The notes: generated by a model not told the origin, from the letters alone. Counted from the stretch's first letter, positions 32,102 through 41,709 are shown. The stretch is DNA of 58,935 nt from Acidisphaera sp. L21 (GCF_009765685.1 NZ_LMUY01000007.1:85029-143963); one strand, 5' to 3'. Translations and numbers: made by a program.

Positions 32102-33019
32102 ATGCCGATATCACCCGAACAGGACGCGGCCATTGCCGAGCTGCGCGCCACCCCCACCCCCACCCTGCGGGCCACCGTGCCGGCGTTGGAGGCGATGCTG
32201 TATCACGCCACGCCCGTGCTGGATCACGGCTTCGTCCGGGTCGTCGACTACATGGGCGACGATTCCGCGGTGGTGCAGGCCGCCCGGGTTTCGTATGGCC
32301 GGGGCACCAAGCGGGTCAGCGAGGATGCCGGGTTGATCCGCTATCTGATGCGCCACCGCCACTCGACCCCGTTCGAGATGTGCGAGATCAAGTATCACGT
32401 GAAGCTGCCGATCTTCGTCGCGCGGCAGTGGATCCGCCACCGGACGGCGAACGTGAACGAGTATTCCGCCCGCTATTCGGTCATGGACCGGGAATTCTAC
32501 ATTCCCGCGCCGGAACACCTAGCCGCCCAATCCAGCGACAACCGCCAGGGCCGCGGCGATGTGCTGGAGGGTGCGGAGGCGGAGGCGGTGCTCGACCTGC
32601 TGCGCAGCGATGCCGGCCGCACCTACGACAACTATACCTGGATGCTGAACGAGGACGAGGCCGATCCTGCCCGGCAGGGGCTGGCGCGCGAGTTGGCGCG
32701 GATGAACCTGACGCTGAATACCTACACACAATGGTATTGGAAGACCGACCTGCATAATTTGCTCGGCTTCTTGTCGCTGCGGGCCGATTCGCATGCGCAA
32801 TACGAGATCCGCGCCTATGCCGACGTGATGATGCGATCGATGGAGGCGTGGGTGCCGGCCACTGCAGCCGCGTTCCGCGACTACCGGCTGGGTGCGGTGA
32901 CGTTCTCCGCCGCGATGCTGGCGGTCATCAAGCGGCGCCTGGCTGGTGAGGCGGTGGACCAGCCCAGCAGCGGGCTCAGCAAGCGCGAATGGGCGGAGAT
33001 GGAAGCAGCCCTCGCATGA
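32102..33019 (+). CDS. thyX: FAD-dependent thymidylate synthase
   Basis: Makes dTMP from dUMP with methylene-THF and FAD/NADPH. The ThyX signature RHR-x7-S is present at residues 112-122 ([11 protein letters not shown]). [20 protein letters not shown] and [20 protein letters not shown] are further family blocks. 305 aa, homotetramer expected. The divergent phosphatase leaves a 68-bp promoter gap. The stop overlaps the ribokinase start (ATGA). Confidence 0.97.
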   Translation: MPISPEQDAAIAELRATPTPTLRATVPALEAMLYHATPVLDHGFVRVVDYMGDDSAVVQAARVSYGRGTKRVSEDAGLIRYLMRHRHSTPFEMCEIKYHVKLPIFVARQWIRHRTANVNEYSARYSVMDREFYIPAPEHLAAQSSDNRQGRGDVLEGAEAEAVLDLLRSDAGRTYDNYTWMLNEDEADPARQGLARELARMNLTLNTYTQWYWKTDLHNLLGFLSLRADSHAQYEIRAYADVMMRSMEAWVPATAAAFRDYRLGAVTFSAAMLAVIKRRLAGEAVDQPSSGLSKREWAEMEAALA

Positions 33020-33942
33020 TCCTGGTCTTCGGCAGCATCAATCTGGACATCATCTACCAGTTGGATGAGCTGCCGAGGCCGGGCCAAACCGTAATCGGTC
33101 GCACCGCCCTGGTGCAGCCCGGCGGGAAGGGTGCCAACCAGGCGGTTGCCGCGGCGCGCGATGGCGCGGTTGTCGCGATGGCCGGCGCGATCGGCGGCGA
33201 CCCGATGGCCGAGGCGGCCATGACCGGGCTGCGCGACGCGGGGGTGGATCTGTCACGGGTGAGCACGGTGGATCTGCCCACCGGAAGCGCCTCGATCTGT
33301 GTGGACCGCCATGGCGAAAACCAGATCGCGGTGGCGAGCGGCGCCAATTTGCGCGTCGTGGCCGGCCAGGTCGCCGATGCCGATCTTGGGCCGGACACGA
33401 TACTGGTGTTGCAGATGGAGGTGCCGGCGGAGGCAACAGGGGCGCTGATCCGCCGTGCGAAGGCGCGCGGGGCACGGATCATCCTCAATCTGGCGCCGGC
33501 TGGCCCTATCGCCGAAGACGCCCTGGCGATGGTGGACTGGCTGGTGGTGAATGCCGAGGAGGCGGCTTGGTTGGCCGGGCATCTCAGTGTTTCCGCCGAT
33601 CCAGCCTCGCTGCATGCGGGCTTGGGCGTCGGCATCGTCAACACGCTGGGCGCCGAGGGCGTGTTGGCACATTCCGATACGGGCGCGGTATTGCTGCGCG
33701 CCAATTCGGTCGCCGTGGTTGATGCCACGGGCGCAGGGGATTGTTTTATCGGGGTGTTCGCTGCTGCCCTAGACCGGGGCGAGAGTGTCAAGGCGGCCCT
33801 CGAGCGGGCGAATGTCGCTGCCGGACTCAGCTGCACGCGCCGTGGAAGCCAGGCTAGCCTTCCCTCATCCGCCGAAACGGACGAGGTGCTGCGCACTTGT
33901 TCGCAAGAAGTCCTCTCCAGTAAAGAGGACCCGCCGACCTAG
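33016..33942 (+). CDS. rbsK: ribokinase-like PfkB-family sugar kinase
   Basis: 308 aa. The start [20 protein letters not shown] and [15 protein letters not shown] are the N-terminal PfkB signature, and [17 protein letters not shown] near residue 240 is the C-terminal signature with the catalytic Asp. The overall pattern matches ribokinase. No ribose transporter is nearby, so the sugar is not certain. Translation is coupled to thyX. Its stop shares bases with the stop of the convergent 48-aa gene (CTAG). Confidence 0.88.
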   Translation: MILVFGSINLDIIYQLDELPRPGQTVIGRTALVQPGGKGANQAVAAARDGAVVAMAGAIGGDPMAEAAMTGLRDAGVDLSRVSTVDLPTGSASICVDRHGENQIAVASGANLRVVAGQVADADLGPDTILVLQMEVPAEATGALIRRAKARGARIILNLAPAGPIAEDALAMVDWLVVNAEEAAWLAGHLSVSADPASLHAGLGVGIVNTLGAEGVLAHSDTGAVLLRANSVAVVDATGAGDCFIGVFAAALDRGESVKAALERANVAAGLSCTRRGSQASLPSSAETDEVLRTCSQEVLSSKEDPPT

Positions 33943-34085
33943 GCGGATGCAGCGTGTGCGGCGCAGTCGTGGCCAGAGATTTCTGCCAACAGCGTCCAGA
34001 CCTTCTCTGGCTCCATATTCGAGTCTGGGTCGTTCAGCATGCGGTCCAGCTCTTCAAGCTTCTGATCGTAAACCTGGTCGTCCAT
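33939..34085 (-). CDS. 48-aa release-factor-like small protein
   Basis: Reads MDDQVYDQKLEELDRMLNDP, then SNMEPEKVWTLLAEISGHD. The segment DQKLEELDRMLNDP recalls the first helices of peptide chain release factor 1-like (PCRF) small proteins common in Rhodospirillales. There is no GGQ catalytic motif, so it cannot release peptides itself. A GGAG lies nine bases before the ATG. Confidence is high that it is a gene; function is unknown. Confidence 0.78.
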   Translation of the reverse strand: MDDQVYDQKLEELDRMLNDPDSNMEPEKVWTLLAEISGHDCAAHAASA

Positions 34086-34172
34086 TCAAACGCTCCGCTG
34101 CGACGCAACATCAGACAGTAGGAACGAAGAACGTGGCGAGGCCAGGGCAGTTCGTGTCGGCTCACGAATATG

Positions 34173-35378
34173 TCAGACCGATGACGTTATGGCGGGTGCG
34201 AGGGCGGTAAGCTTGCACGCCGGGTGCTGCGTGTTGCGGAAGCGGAACTCGCCATCGGGTGCGGCGTCCGGCGCCCCGACCCCGAACATTTCCAGGCGGG
34301 ACGCGCAGGTGACCGCGACGACCGGCTTGGCTTCGGGGTTGGTGAGGAAGTGGCGCGCCTCGCCCTCCAGATCCATTCGCTCCCGCAGCAGGCGCCATTC
34401 GGTGCGGTCGGTATCTTCGATGAACATCGCCAGGATGCCGGGGCGCTGTCCGCTCAGGCGGGTGGGGGCGATCGCGGCCATACGGCGACGGATCGCCACG
34501 GCGACCTCGTTCTCCTGCCCGGCACGGGCGGCCAGCACCATCATGCTGCGCTCGGCAGTCATCACGGCCAGATGGGCCTCGGGACCGAACTCGTTGCGCA
34601 GGCTCGGCATCAGGCCCAGCTCGTCGGCCTGGGCGGCGGCCAACATCAGCGGGTCCAGGCGCAGCACCGCGGCCTCGTCATGGTCGGCCCGGCGCATACC
34701 GGATAGCATCGTGGTGATGCGACCGTGCAGGGCGGCCAGCGCCTCGCTCTGTGGCACGTCCTTCAGGCCTTGTGGCAGGGTCATCTTCAGCAAATAGCGG
34801 CCGGGATGGCTGGCCAGCCAGGTCTGCAGTTCCGGATCGACCCGATCGCACAGGTTGGACCATGCGCCGCGATGCACGCCGCGCCCGTCCTCGGCAGACA
34901 CCACGTCACAGGCGATCTCCGCCTCCTGCCCGTCGCGGTGGATCAGCAGGTCGAAGTTGGTATCGTCCTCCAACCCGGCGAACAGCACCTCGAACCCGCG
35001 GGCGCGTTGGAGCGCGGCGGTCCGCAGGATGTGGAAGGCGGGAATGAGCGTGTTGTCCGCCTCGGCGGCGCGCTGCAAACGGGCCCGTAGCCGATCCCGA
35101 CTGGCGCCGGGCAATTCCTCGAACAGTCGGCTGGCGTCGGCGGCCAATTTCGCGATGCAGCGTTCACCGGCGCTGGGGGGACGGTTGCGGCCGGGCTTGC
35201 GCCAGCGGTCGATCGTCAATTCGATGATGTGGCGCTGCTGGATGGCGCGGCCCAGACGCGTCGGCTTGGCCGCCTCGCGCTCCAGATCGGAAATGCGCGT
35301 CGCCCACTCGCCTTTGCCAAATCGGTCGACGAACTCGTCGAGACCGGCGGAATTGATGGTCGTGTCTGGGGCAGTCAT
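34173..35378 (-). CDS. uncharacterised 401-aa protein
   Basis: I do not recognise a named family. The first 110 residues are helical and charged (FVDRFGKGEWATRISDLERE). The middle has FEVLFAGLEDDTNFDLLIHR and then AEIACDVVSAEDGRGVHRGA, a beta-strand run with D and E that is reminiscent of PD-(D/E)XK nuclease cores, although the usual ExK lysine is not evident (E-I-A-C-D). The C-terminal 180 residues have alternating strands and helices. No signal peptide or membrane helix. The start is taken at the ATG 35376-35378; one seven codons upstream is possible. Confidence 0.75.
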   Translation of the reverse strand: MTAPDTTINSAGLDEFVDRFGKGEWATRISDLEREAAKPTRLGRAIQQRHIIELTIDRWRKPGRNRPPSAGERCIAKLAADASRLFEELPGASRDRLRARLQRAAEADNTLIPAFHILRTAALQRARGFEVLFAGLEDDTNFDLLIHRDGQEAEIACDVVSAEDGRGVHRGAWSNLCDRVDPELQTWLASHPGRYLLKMTLPQGLKDVPQSEALAALHGRITTMLSGMRRADHDEAAVLRLDPLMLAAAQADELGLMPSLRNEFGPEAHLAVMTAERSMMVLAARAGQENEVAVAIRRRMAAIAPTRLSGQRPGILAMFIEDTDRTEWRLLRERMDLEGEARHFLTNPEAKPVVAVTCASRLEMFGVGAPDAAPDGEFRFRNTQHPACKLTALAPAITSSV

Positions 35379-35437
35379 CGGCCCAAGGTTAGTGCCCATA
35401 CGATATTCGACCCCATACACATCGCCGTGACGAGAGC

Positions 35438-36538
35438 TTAATTCCTGGGCAGGTGTGCAGTTGCCGGGGCGTGCGGATTTTGCGCGCGATGGCGCAATAA
35501 GTGATCCGCCAAGACACAGGCCAGCATCGCCTCCCCGACCGGCACTGCACGGATGCCGACGCACGGATCATGCCGCCCCCGGGTCATGACTTCAACCTCG
35601 TGCCCGTGCCGGTCCACTGACGGCACCGGGGTCAGGATCGAACTCGTCGGCTTTACCGCGAACCGTGCGACGATTGGCTGCCCGGTGGAAATGCCGCCCA
35701 GGATGCCGCCTGCATGATTGGCCGCGAAGGCCACGCTGCCGTCGTGCATCCGCATCGCGTCGGCGTTTTCCTCACCATGCAACATCGCAGCGGCGAATCC
35801 GGCGCCGATCTCGACGCCCTTGACCGCATTGATGCTCATCAGGGCCGCGGCCAGGTCGGCGTCCAGCTTGCCATAGATCGGCGCGCCCAGGCCAGGCGGC
35901 ACGCCCTCGGCCACGACCTCGATCACGGCGCCGACGGAGGAGCCGGTTTTGCGCACGGCAGCCAACTGCTCCTCCCATTGCGCGGCCATCACCGGGTCGG
36001 GGCAGAAGAACGGGTTGTCGCGCAATGTCGCCCAATCCCAGCGGCTGCGGTCCACCGCCTGCGGGCCGATCTGGATCAGCGCGCCGCGGATGGTCACACC
36101 CTCCAGCACGCGGCGCGCGATGGCACCCGCCGCCACCCGCATGGCGGTTTCCCGGGCGGAGGACCGGCCGCCGCCGCGGTAGTCGCGAATGCCGTATTTC
36201 AATACGTAGGTGACATCGGCGTGACCGGGGCGGAATTGCTCGGCAATGGCGCCATAGTCCCGGGATCGCTGGTCGACGTTGTCGATGTGGAGCGCGATTG
36301 GGGTGCCGGTGGTTCGGCCCTCGAAAATGCCGGACAGGATGCGGACGGTGTCCGGCTCCTGCCGCTGGGTGGTGAATTTGGACTGGCCGGGGCGGCGCAG
36401 GTCCAGAAAGGGCTGGATGTCCGCCTCGGTCAACGGCAGCAGCGGCGGGCATCCGTCCACCACGCAGCCGATCGCCGGGCCATGGCTTTCGCCCCAGGTG
36501 GTGACGCGGAACAGGTGGCCGAACGTATTATGGCTCAC
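35438..36538 (-). CDS. aroC: chorismate synthase
   Basis: Last step of the shikimate pathway: removes phosphate from EPSP to give chorismate with reduced FMN. 366 aa. All signatures are clear: [20 protein letters not shown] at the N-terminus, [30 protein letters not shown] near 120, and [21 protein letters not shown]-terminal [17 protein letters not shown] is also typical. It follows fabI with a gap of 20 bases. Confidence 0.98.
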   Translation of the reverse strand: MSHNTFGHLFRVTTWGESHGPAIGCVVDGCPPLLPLTEADIQPFLDLRRPGQSKFTTQRQEPDTVRILSGIFEGRTTGTPIALHIDNVDQRSRDYGAIAEQFRPGHADVTYVLKYGIRDYRGGGRSSARETAMRVAAGAIARRVLEGVTIRGALIQIGPQAVDRSRWDWATLRDNPFFCPDPVMAAQWEEQLAAVRKTGSSVGAVIEVVAEGVPPGLGAPIYGKLDADLAAALMSINAVKGVEIGAGFAAAMLHGEENADAMRMHDGSVAFAANHAGGILGGISTGQPIVARFAVKPTSSILTPVPSVDRHGHEVEVMTRGRHDPCVGIRAVPVGEAMLACVLADHLLRHRAQNPHAPATAHLPRN

Positions 36539-36558
36539 AGAACCCGCGCCTCCAGGGA

Positions 36559-37404
36559 TTACTCGGCGTGCGAGACGGTGATGTCGGGCGCGGTCGGGTT
36601 TTTCATGCCAACCGTGTGGTAGCCGCTATCCACGTGATGCACTTCGCCCGTCACGCCGGAGGACAGGTCGGACAGCAGATACAGCCCGGCGCCGCCCACT
36701 TCCTCGATCGTGGTGTTACGCTCCAGCGGGGAGTTGTACTGGTTCCAGCGCAGGATGTAGCGGAAATCGCCGATGCCGCTGGCGGCCAGCGTCTTGATCG
36801 GCCCGGCGCTGATGGCGTTGACGCGGATGCCCTGGCCGCCGAGGTCGGCGGCCAAATAGCGCACCGATGCCTCCAGCGCGGCCTTGGCCACACCCATGAC
36901 GTTGTAATGCGGCATCACCCGCTCGGCGCCCAGATAGGTCATGGTCAGCATCGAGCCGCCGGCCTTCATCATCGGCACGGCACGGGCGCAGACGGCGGTG
37001 AAGGAGTAGCAGGAGATATCCATCGCGGTGAGGAACGCGTCGCGCGGCGTGTCCATATACTTGCCGCGCAGGAATTGCTTGTCGGCCCAGCCGATCGAAT
37101 GGACCAGGAAGTCCAACTCGCCCCACTGATCGCGCACGGCGGCGAAGGCTGCGTCCATGCTGGCATCGCTGCTGACGTCGCAGGGGACGATCAGCTTGCT
37201 GCCCACGCTTTGGGCCAGCGGACGCACACGCTTCTCTAGCGCATCGCCCTGGTAGGTGAACGCCAACTCGGCCCCTTGTGCGGCCAGGGCGGCGGCGATC
37301 CCCCAGGCGACGGAGCGGTCGTTGGCGACGCCCATCACCAGGCCGCGCTTCCCCGCCATCAAATTCCCTGTCACGGGCTTGGCGAGCGCGTTGGCATCCG
37401 GCAT
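36559..37404 (-). CDS. fabI: enoyl-[acyl-carrier-protein] reductase (NADH)
   Basis: Reduces enoyl-ACP in fatty acid synthesis. 281 aa from the ATG at 37402-37404, which follows GAGGGGGAAT. The SDR cofactor loop is [16 protein letters not shown] near residue 25. The catalytic Tyr and Lys lie in [12 protein letters not shown] (Y-x6-K form of FabI), and the ending [12 protein letters not shown] is typical. Divergent from pdxH; the 152-bp gap between them should hold both promoters. Confidence 0.97.
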   Translation of the reverse strand: MPDANALAKPVTGNLMAGKRGLVMGVANDRSVAWGIAAALAAQGAELAFTYQGDALEKRVRPLAQSVGSKLIVPCDVSSDASMDAAFAAVRDQWGELDFLVHSIGWADKQFLRGKYMDTPRDAFLTAMDISCYSFTAVCARAVPMMKAGGSMLTMTYLGAERVMPHYNVMGVAKAALEASVRYLAADLGGQGIRVNAISAGPIKTLAASGIGDFRYILRWNQYNSPLERNTTIEEVGGAGLYLLSDLSSGVTGEVHHVDSGYHTVGMKNPTAPDITVSHAE

Positions 37405-37556
37405 GGCGTTATTCCCCCTCGGGTAGCGGATCTGGCAGGCAAGCCCGGCGATCGACCGGGCGTCGCGGGTGGTGGCACAGGCGGCGTGGCAAGGGAAGGG
37501 CCGGGTTGGCGAAGTTGGATTGCAGCACCACACTCTTTGTTGCAGAGAGGTTCAGC

Positions 37557-38177
37557 ATGCCAGACACCCATACCCCACGCGCCGGCCAGCCCGTGCCGAT
37601 CGTCAGCGACCCGATCCAGTTGTTCCAGGACTGGATGGCCGAGGCCGCGGAGAGTGAGCCGAATGATCCCAACGCGATGGCCTTGGCCACCACGACACCG
37701 GATGGCCGCCCCTCCGTCCGGATGGTGCTGCTGAAGAGTGTCGATGCCAGCGGGTTCGTGTTCTACACCAACTGGCAAAGCCGCAAGGGCGGCGAGTTGG
37801 CCGCCAACCCGCACGTATCACTACTGTTCCACTGGAAGTCGTTGCGTCGCCAGGTGCGGGTCGAAGGCCCAGTGAGCCCGGTGAGCGAGGCCGAGGCGGA
37901 TGCTTATTTCGGCAGCCGTGCCCGGATATCTCGCCTGGGCGCCATCGCGTCCGACCAGTCGCGCCCGCTGCCGAGCCGGGCGGATCTGGAGCGCCGTTTG
38001 GCCGAGGCCGACGCGCGGTATCCCGGGGACACCGTGCCACGGCCGGTGCATTGGTCCGGCTACCGTGTGCGGCCGGATGCGCTGGAGTTTTGGCAGGACA
38101 TGCCGTTCCGCCTGCATGACCGCCGGGTCTATACGCAGCACGATGGCGCCTGGCAGTCCGAGGCGCTGTATCCGTAG
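37557..38177 (+). CDS. pdxH: pyridoxamine 5'-phosphate oxidase
   Basis: Makes pyridoxal phosphate with FMN and oxygen. 206 aa from the ATG at 37557, with GAGAGG at 37544-37549. Motifs PSVRMVLLKSVDASGFVFYT, NWQSRKGGELAANPHVSLLF, RQVRVEG and the C-terminal WSGYRVRPDALEFWQ with RLHDR are complete. The earlier in-frame ATGs would run into the fabI promoter region and are unlikely. Confidence 0.97.
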   Translation: MPDTHTPRAGQPVPIVSDPIQLFQDWMAEAAESEPNDPNAMALATTTPDGRPSVRMVLLKSVDASGFVFYTNWQSRKGGELAANPHVSLLFHWKSLRRQVRVEGPVSPVSEAEADAYFGSRARISRLGAIASDQSRPLPSRADLERRLAEADARYPGDTVPRPVHWSGYRVRPDALEFWQDMPFRLHDRRVYTQHDGAWQSEALYP

Positions 38178-38184
38178 CCCGGCG

Positions 38185-39600
38185 GTGAACGACCAGGCGG
38201 AGACGCGCGCTCTGCTGAGCCGGCTGACGGGGGCCGAGACGTCGGAGACGCAGATTTCCGCCGTGTTCGTCGGCAAGGATGTGGTGTTCAAGCTGAAGAA
38301 GGCCGTTCGTCTGGCGTTCCTCGACTTCACCACGTTGGAGGCCAGACGCCATTTCGTGCAGCGCGAATTGGCGCTGAACGCCCCGGCGGCACCCGGCCTG
38401 TATCGCGACGTGCTGCCGATCACCCGCGGACCGGACGGGCTGCGACTGGGTGGCGAGGGTGAAGCGGTGGAGTGGGTGCTGCGCATGGCGCCGATCCCGC
38501 CGGGAAACTTCCTGCTGGACCAGGTGGCGAGCGGACTGTCGGACAGCATGTTGGACGCGCTGGGTGACATGGTCGCGGCAGACCACGCCAGGCGATCACC
38601 CGCCCCGGGCCACGACCCGACCCATCCCGGCCGCAATGCCCGCGGCAATGCGAAGGCAGCGCTGGACGCCGGCTTGCCGCCCGAGCGCGTGGCGGAATGG
38701 TTGAGCGGGGCGGAGCAGGCGCTGGACGCCACCACGCCCCTGTTGGCGGTCCGCGCCGCGGCCGGGCTGGTGCGCCGCGCGCATGGCGACCTGCACCTTG
38801 GCAATATCTGCCTGTGGAATGGCGCGCCAGTGCCGTTCGATGCGCTGGAATTCGACGAGGCGATGGCCACGATCGACCTCGGTTACGATTTGGCGTTCCT
38901 CTTGATGGATCTGGATCGCCGGGCCGGGCGCGCCGCCGCCAATCGCGTGCTGAACCGCTATGTCGCCCGGACCGGGGATGCGTCGCTGGTGCGGGTGTTG
39001 CCTGCCTTCCTGTCCCGGCGCGCCATGGTGCGGGCGCATGTTACCGGCGATGCCGGGTATCTGGATGCGGCGCTGGCGTATTTGCGCCCTGCCCGCAGTC
39101 GTGTCGTCGCCATTGGCGGCCTGCCCGGCACTGGCAAGTCCACCCTGGCCCGCGCGCTGGCCCCTGCCCTGGACGCAGCGCCCGGCGCGCTGATCTTGCG
39201 CAGCGATGAAATCCGCAAACGCCTGTTCGGCGTGGCCCCCGAACGGCGGTTGGGGCGAGAGGCCTACACTGTGGAGGCGAACGCGCGCGTCGATGCCGCT
39301 TTGCTGGACCAGCTTCGCGCCACCGCTGGGCATAGCGTGATCCTGGATGCCAGCTTCCTGTCGCCCACGCTGCGCCATGCCGTAGCTGCCGCGAGCCAGG
39401 ATTTCACCGGCATCTGGCTGGAAGCGCCGATCGAGGAGTTGGAACGCCGGGTTCGCGCCCGATCCGGCGATGCCTCCGACGCGACGGACGCCGTGCTGCA
39501 CCGCTTGGCAGACAAAGACCCGGGCCTGATCGACTGGCACCGTGTGACCGCGGATAACTCCGTGGTGGATCGCTGCCGTGCGTTGCTTGGGCTCGACTAA
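38185..39600 (+). CDS. aminoglycoside-phosphotransferase-like domain fused to AAA_33 kinase domain
   Basis: 471 aa from the GTG at 38185. Residues 20-290 look like a kinase fold of the APH type: KDVVFKLKKAVRLAFLDFTT has the lysine strand, HGDLHLGNICLWNG near 200 is the catalytic loop and PFDALEFDEAM the metal-binding part. Residues 305-471 form a P-loop nucleotide kinase (GGLPGTGKSTLARAL near 311, RSDEIRKRLFGV, VILDASFLSPTLRH). COG0645/COG2187 fusions like this are widespread but uncharacterised. It starts 7 bases after pdxH. Confidence 0.85.
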   Translation: MNDQAETRALLSRLTGAETSETQISAVFVGKDVVFKLKKAVRLAFLDFTTLEARRHFVQRELALNAPAAPGLYRDVLPITRGPDGLRLGGEGEAVEWVLRMAPIPPGNFLLDQVASGLSDSMLDALGDMVAADHARRSPAPGHDPTHPGRNARGNAKAALDAGLPPERVAEWLSGAEQALDATTPLLAVRAAAGLVRRAHGDLHLGNICLWNGAPVPFDALEFDEAMATIDLGYDLAFLLMDLDRRAGRAAANRVLNRYVARTGDASLVRVLPAFLSRRAMVRAHVTGDAGYLDAALAYLRPARSRVVAIGGLPGTGKSTLARALAPALDAAPGALILRSDEIRKRLFGVAPERRLGREAYTVEANARVDAALLDQLRATAGHSVILDASFLSPTLRHAVAAASQDFTGIWLEAPIEELERRVRARSGDASDATDAVLHRLADKDPGLIDWHRVTADNSVVDRCRALLGLD

Positions 39601-40616
39601 CCCGGCGCGCCATTCCGCCTGAACAGCCCGATGGTTCGCTGCACCCGGGCAAGGTAGGCCCGCACCGCCTGTTCCGCCGCCAAGGCCGCTTCGTAGTTGG
39701 TTTTCGCGAACCGCACGCGGCTGCCCAATCGCGCCTGGCCCAGCAGTGGCAAATCGGCACCGATCACCGTCGCGATCTTCGGGTAGCCGCCGGCGGAGTT
39801 GGCGTCGCTCATCTGCACGATCGGCGCCCCGCCGGGGGGCACCTGCACGACACCTGGCAAGATTGGGGTGGAGCGGATGTTGAACCCGTCGCCCCCGCCT
39901 AGTTCCGGGCCGCTGAGGCGGTAGCCGTGCCGGTTGCTCTGCGCAGTGATGCGCCACTCGGCCGACCAGAACGCCTCGCGCGCACTTTGCGGGAAGGCGT
40001 CATGTTCGGCTGCCGGCAGCGCTTGCACCGTCAGGACCGGGCCGACAGGCCGTTCGGGCGCGGCGGCGCCAAGGGTCATCGCAGGCTGAGCCGCCGGCCC
40101 GATCGGCAGCATGTCGCCGTGTTCCAGAGCCCGGCCGTGGAAGCCACCAAACGCGCTGCGCAGATGCGTGCTGCGCGAACCGAGCACGGCCGGCACGTCG
40201 ATCCCACCTGCCACTGCCAAATAGCTGCGCGCGCCGTCCCGCGGGGGGCTCAGCCGCAGCACCTGCCCTGCCCGCGCCGGCGCTGCCCACCAGGGGGGCA
40301 GGGGAACGCCGTCCAGCCTGGGTTCGGAATCGGCGCCGGTGATGGCAAACGCGGTATCGGTGGTGAAGCGCACGGCGAAGGGGAAAACCTGGATTTCAAT
40401 CGCCGCGGCGCCGGTCGCGTTTCCCAGCAGCATATTGGCGACCTGCAAGGCCACCGGGTCCATCGCGCCGGAACGGCCAACGCCGATAGGGGCGAACCCG
40501 GTTCGGCCGATGTCCTGCACCGTATTGGCCGTTGCGGCCTCCAGCACTTCAATCATGCGGTCAGGAATCATGCTGCCGGGGATCATGCTTCCAGGGATCA
40601 TGCTTCCAGGGATCAT
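39597..40616 (-). CDS. pxpC: biotin-dependent carboxyltransferase-family protein, 5-oxoprolinase subunit C (AHS2)
   Basis: 339 aa AHS2/KipA-like domain. VQDIGRTGFAPIGVGRSGAMD and PVALQVANMLLGN are the family start; SYLAVAGGIDVPAVLGSRST and SNRHGYRLSGPEL follow, ending IGADLPLLGQARLGSRVRF. PxpC works with PxpB and PxpA as a 5-oxoprolinase, and the same domain is part of urea carboxylase. The first 20 residues are three MIPGS repeats from a DNA tandem repeat; any of five in-frame ATGs could start translation. The first overlaps the pxpB stop by ATGA. Confidence 0.9.
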   Translation of the reverse strand: MIPGSMIPGSMIPGSMIPDRMIEVLEAATANTVQDIGRTGFAPIGVGRSGAMDPVALQVANMLLGNATGAAAIEIQVFPFAVRFTTDTAFAITGADSEPRLDGVPLPPWWAAPARAGQVLRLSPPRDGARSYLAVAGGIDVPAVLGSRSTHLRSAFGGFHGRALEHGDMLPIGPAAQPAMTLGAAAPERPVGPVLTVQALPAAEHDAFPQSAREAFWSAEWRITAQSNRHGYRLSGPELGGGDGFNIRSTPILPGVVQVPPGGAPIVQMSDANSAGGYPKIATVIGADLPLLGQARLGSRVRFAKTNYEAALAAEQAVRAYLARVQRTIGLFRRNGAPG

Positions 40617-40626
40617 GCTTCCAGGG
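40552..40626. repeat. five tandem 15-bp units at the pxpB/pxpC junction
   Basis: Units ATCATGCTTCCAGGG start at 40582, 40597 and 40612; a slightly changed unit starts at 40567 and a diverged one at 40552. On the minus strand each unit reads CCCTGGAAGCATGAT and thus repeats a start codon with a GGAAG just before it. The stop of pxpB and the first ATG of pxpC lie in the first unit. Confidence 0.95.
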
Positions 40627-41278
40627 CGATTTTTCGGAACCGGACGCGATCGCCGGGCAGGAACAGTGTTGGCGACGAGCGGACCGGGTCGAAGAGTTTC
40701 GATTCGGAATGACCGATCGCGTGCCAGCCATTCGGGCCGGCCGCGGCCACGACCCCGGCCTGCATGCCGCCGATCACCACCGTCCCGGCCTCGACCCGCA
40801 ACACCGGCACCGCCTTGCGCGGGACGCCGATTCCGGGGTCCAGGCCGCCGAGATAGGCGAAGCCTGGCTGGCTGCCGAGCGCGAACACGCGATATTCCGC
40901 GGCGCCATGGCGGCGGACCACTTCGGCCACATCGAACCCAGTATGGGCGGCAACACCGGCCAGATCCGGCCCGTGGGGGCCGCCATACGATACGGGGATT
41001 TCGACCAGGCGACCCTCCGGCACCGGGGCGTCGCCGCTATCGTCCCAAGCGGCGAGCAGCTTCTGCGTCATAGGCTCGGGCGAGGCGGGGGGCGTTGCGA
41101 ACACCAACATCAGGCTGGTCACGCCGGGAACGGCCTCGGCCACGCCGGGCCAGCGGGATGCGGTGTCGGCCATGTGCCAGATGCGGGCCTGCACCGGCAG
41201 GGCGAAGGCGCCGGGCGCCTGAAACAAAAGCCCTGCGGTGCCGACGAGGCTAATTCGGGGCGCCGCGAGGTCGGTCAA
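40613..41278 (-). CDS. pxpB: 5-oxoprolinase subunit B (AHS1, KipI-like)
   Basis: 221 aa allophanate hydrolase subunit 1-type protein. VEIPVSYGGPHGPDLAGVAA, then VFALGSQPGFAYLGGLDP and GSVIGG-like VVIGGMQAGVVAAAGPNGWH are the typical AHS1 blocks. It lacks kinase or amidase motifs and acts as a complex partner of PxpC. The start is a TTG (41276-41278) overlapping the stop of the preceding BCCP-like gene; the stop overlaps the pxpC start. Confidence 0.9.
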   Translation of the reverse strand: MTDLAAPRISLVGTAGLLFQAPGAFALPVQARIWHMADTASRWPGVAEAVPGVTSLMLVFATPPASPEPMTQKLLAAWDDSGDAPVPEGRLVEIPVSYGGPHGPDLAGVAAHTGFDVAEVVRRHGAAEYRVFALGSQPGFAYLGGLDPGIGVPRKAVPVLRVEAGTVVIGGMQAGVVAAAGPNGWHAIGHSESKLFDPVRSSPTLFLPGDRVRFRKIALEA

Positions 41279-41709
41279 TGCCGTTGGATCTCGAACAATG
41301 GGGTGCCGTAGCCGACCAGCGTTCCGGCCGGCACCAGGATCCGCGTCAGCGTGGCCGGTCGTGGGTCGTCTGCCGCCAGGGTCACGGGCGCGAACACCAG
41401 CCCGGTGCGAACCAGGCCGAGCAATGCACCCGGCGCCACCTCCGCCCCCGGCCGCACCAGCGGTTCGCCGCGCGAGGGGTAGCTGGTGAGGAACTCACCC
41501 ACCGATCCGGCGCACACCGTCTCGGCTCCGATCGCTGGAGCGTCGGTCACCGGCGTAGCCGACGCATCGCCGAGGGTGACGGCGAAGCGGCCCTTGACCG
41601 TATCGAATTGTAGCGTGCGCAATCCATCGCCGCGCAGCAGTTCCGCCAGCTGGGCTACCTGCTCCGTCGACAGCCGAACGGCATAGTCGTTATCCAACTC
41701 TGCGGTCAT
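41275..41709 (-). CDS. biotin-carboxyl-carrier-like protein lacking the biotinyl lysine
   Basis: 144 aa. Residues 1-45 form a helical start with an AccB-like strand (YAVRLSTEQVAQLAELLRGD). Residues 65-144 look like a biotinyl/lipoyl barrel (SRGEPLVRPGAEVAPGALLG ... ILVPAGTLVGYGTPLFEIQR). At the turn where AccB carries E-A-M-K the sequence is V-R-T-G-L, so no biotin can be attached there. The gene overlaps the end of accC and the start of pxpB. It may be a structural partner; the call rests on fold pattern and position. Confidence 0.72.
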   Translation of the reverse strand: MTAELDNDYAVRLSTEQVAQLAELLRGDGLRTLQFDTVKGRFAVTLGDASATPVTDAPAIGAETVCAGSVGEFLTSYPSRGEPLVRPGAEVAPGALLGLVRTGLVFAPVTLAADDPRPATLTRILVPAGTLVGYGTPLFEIQRH

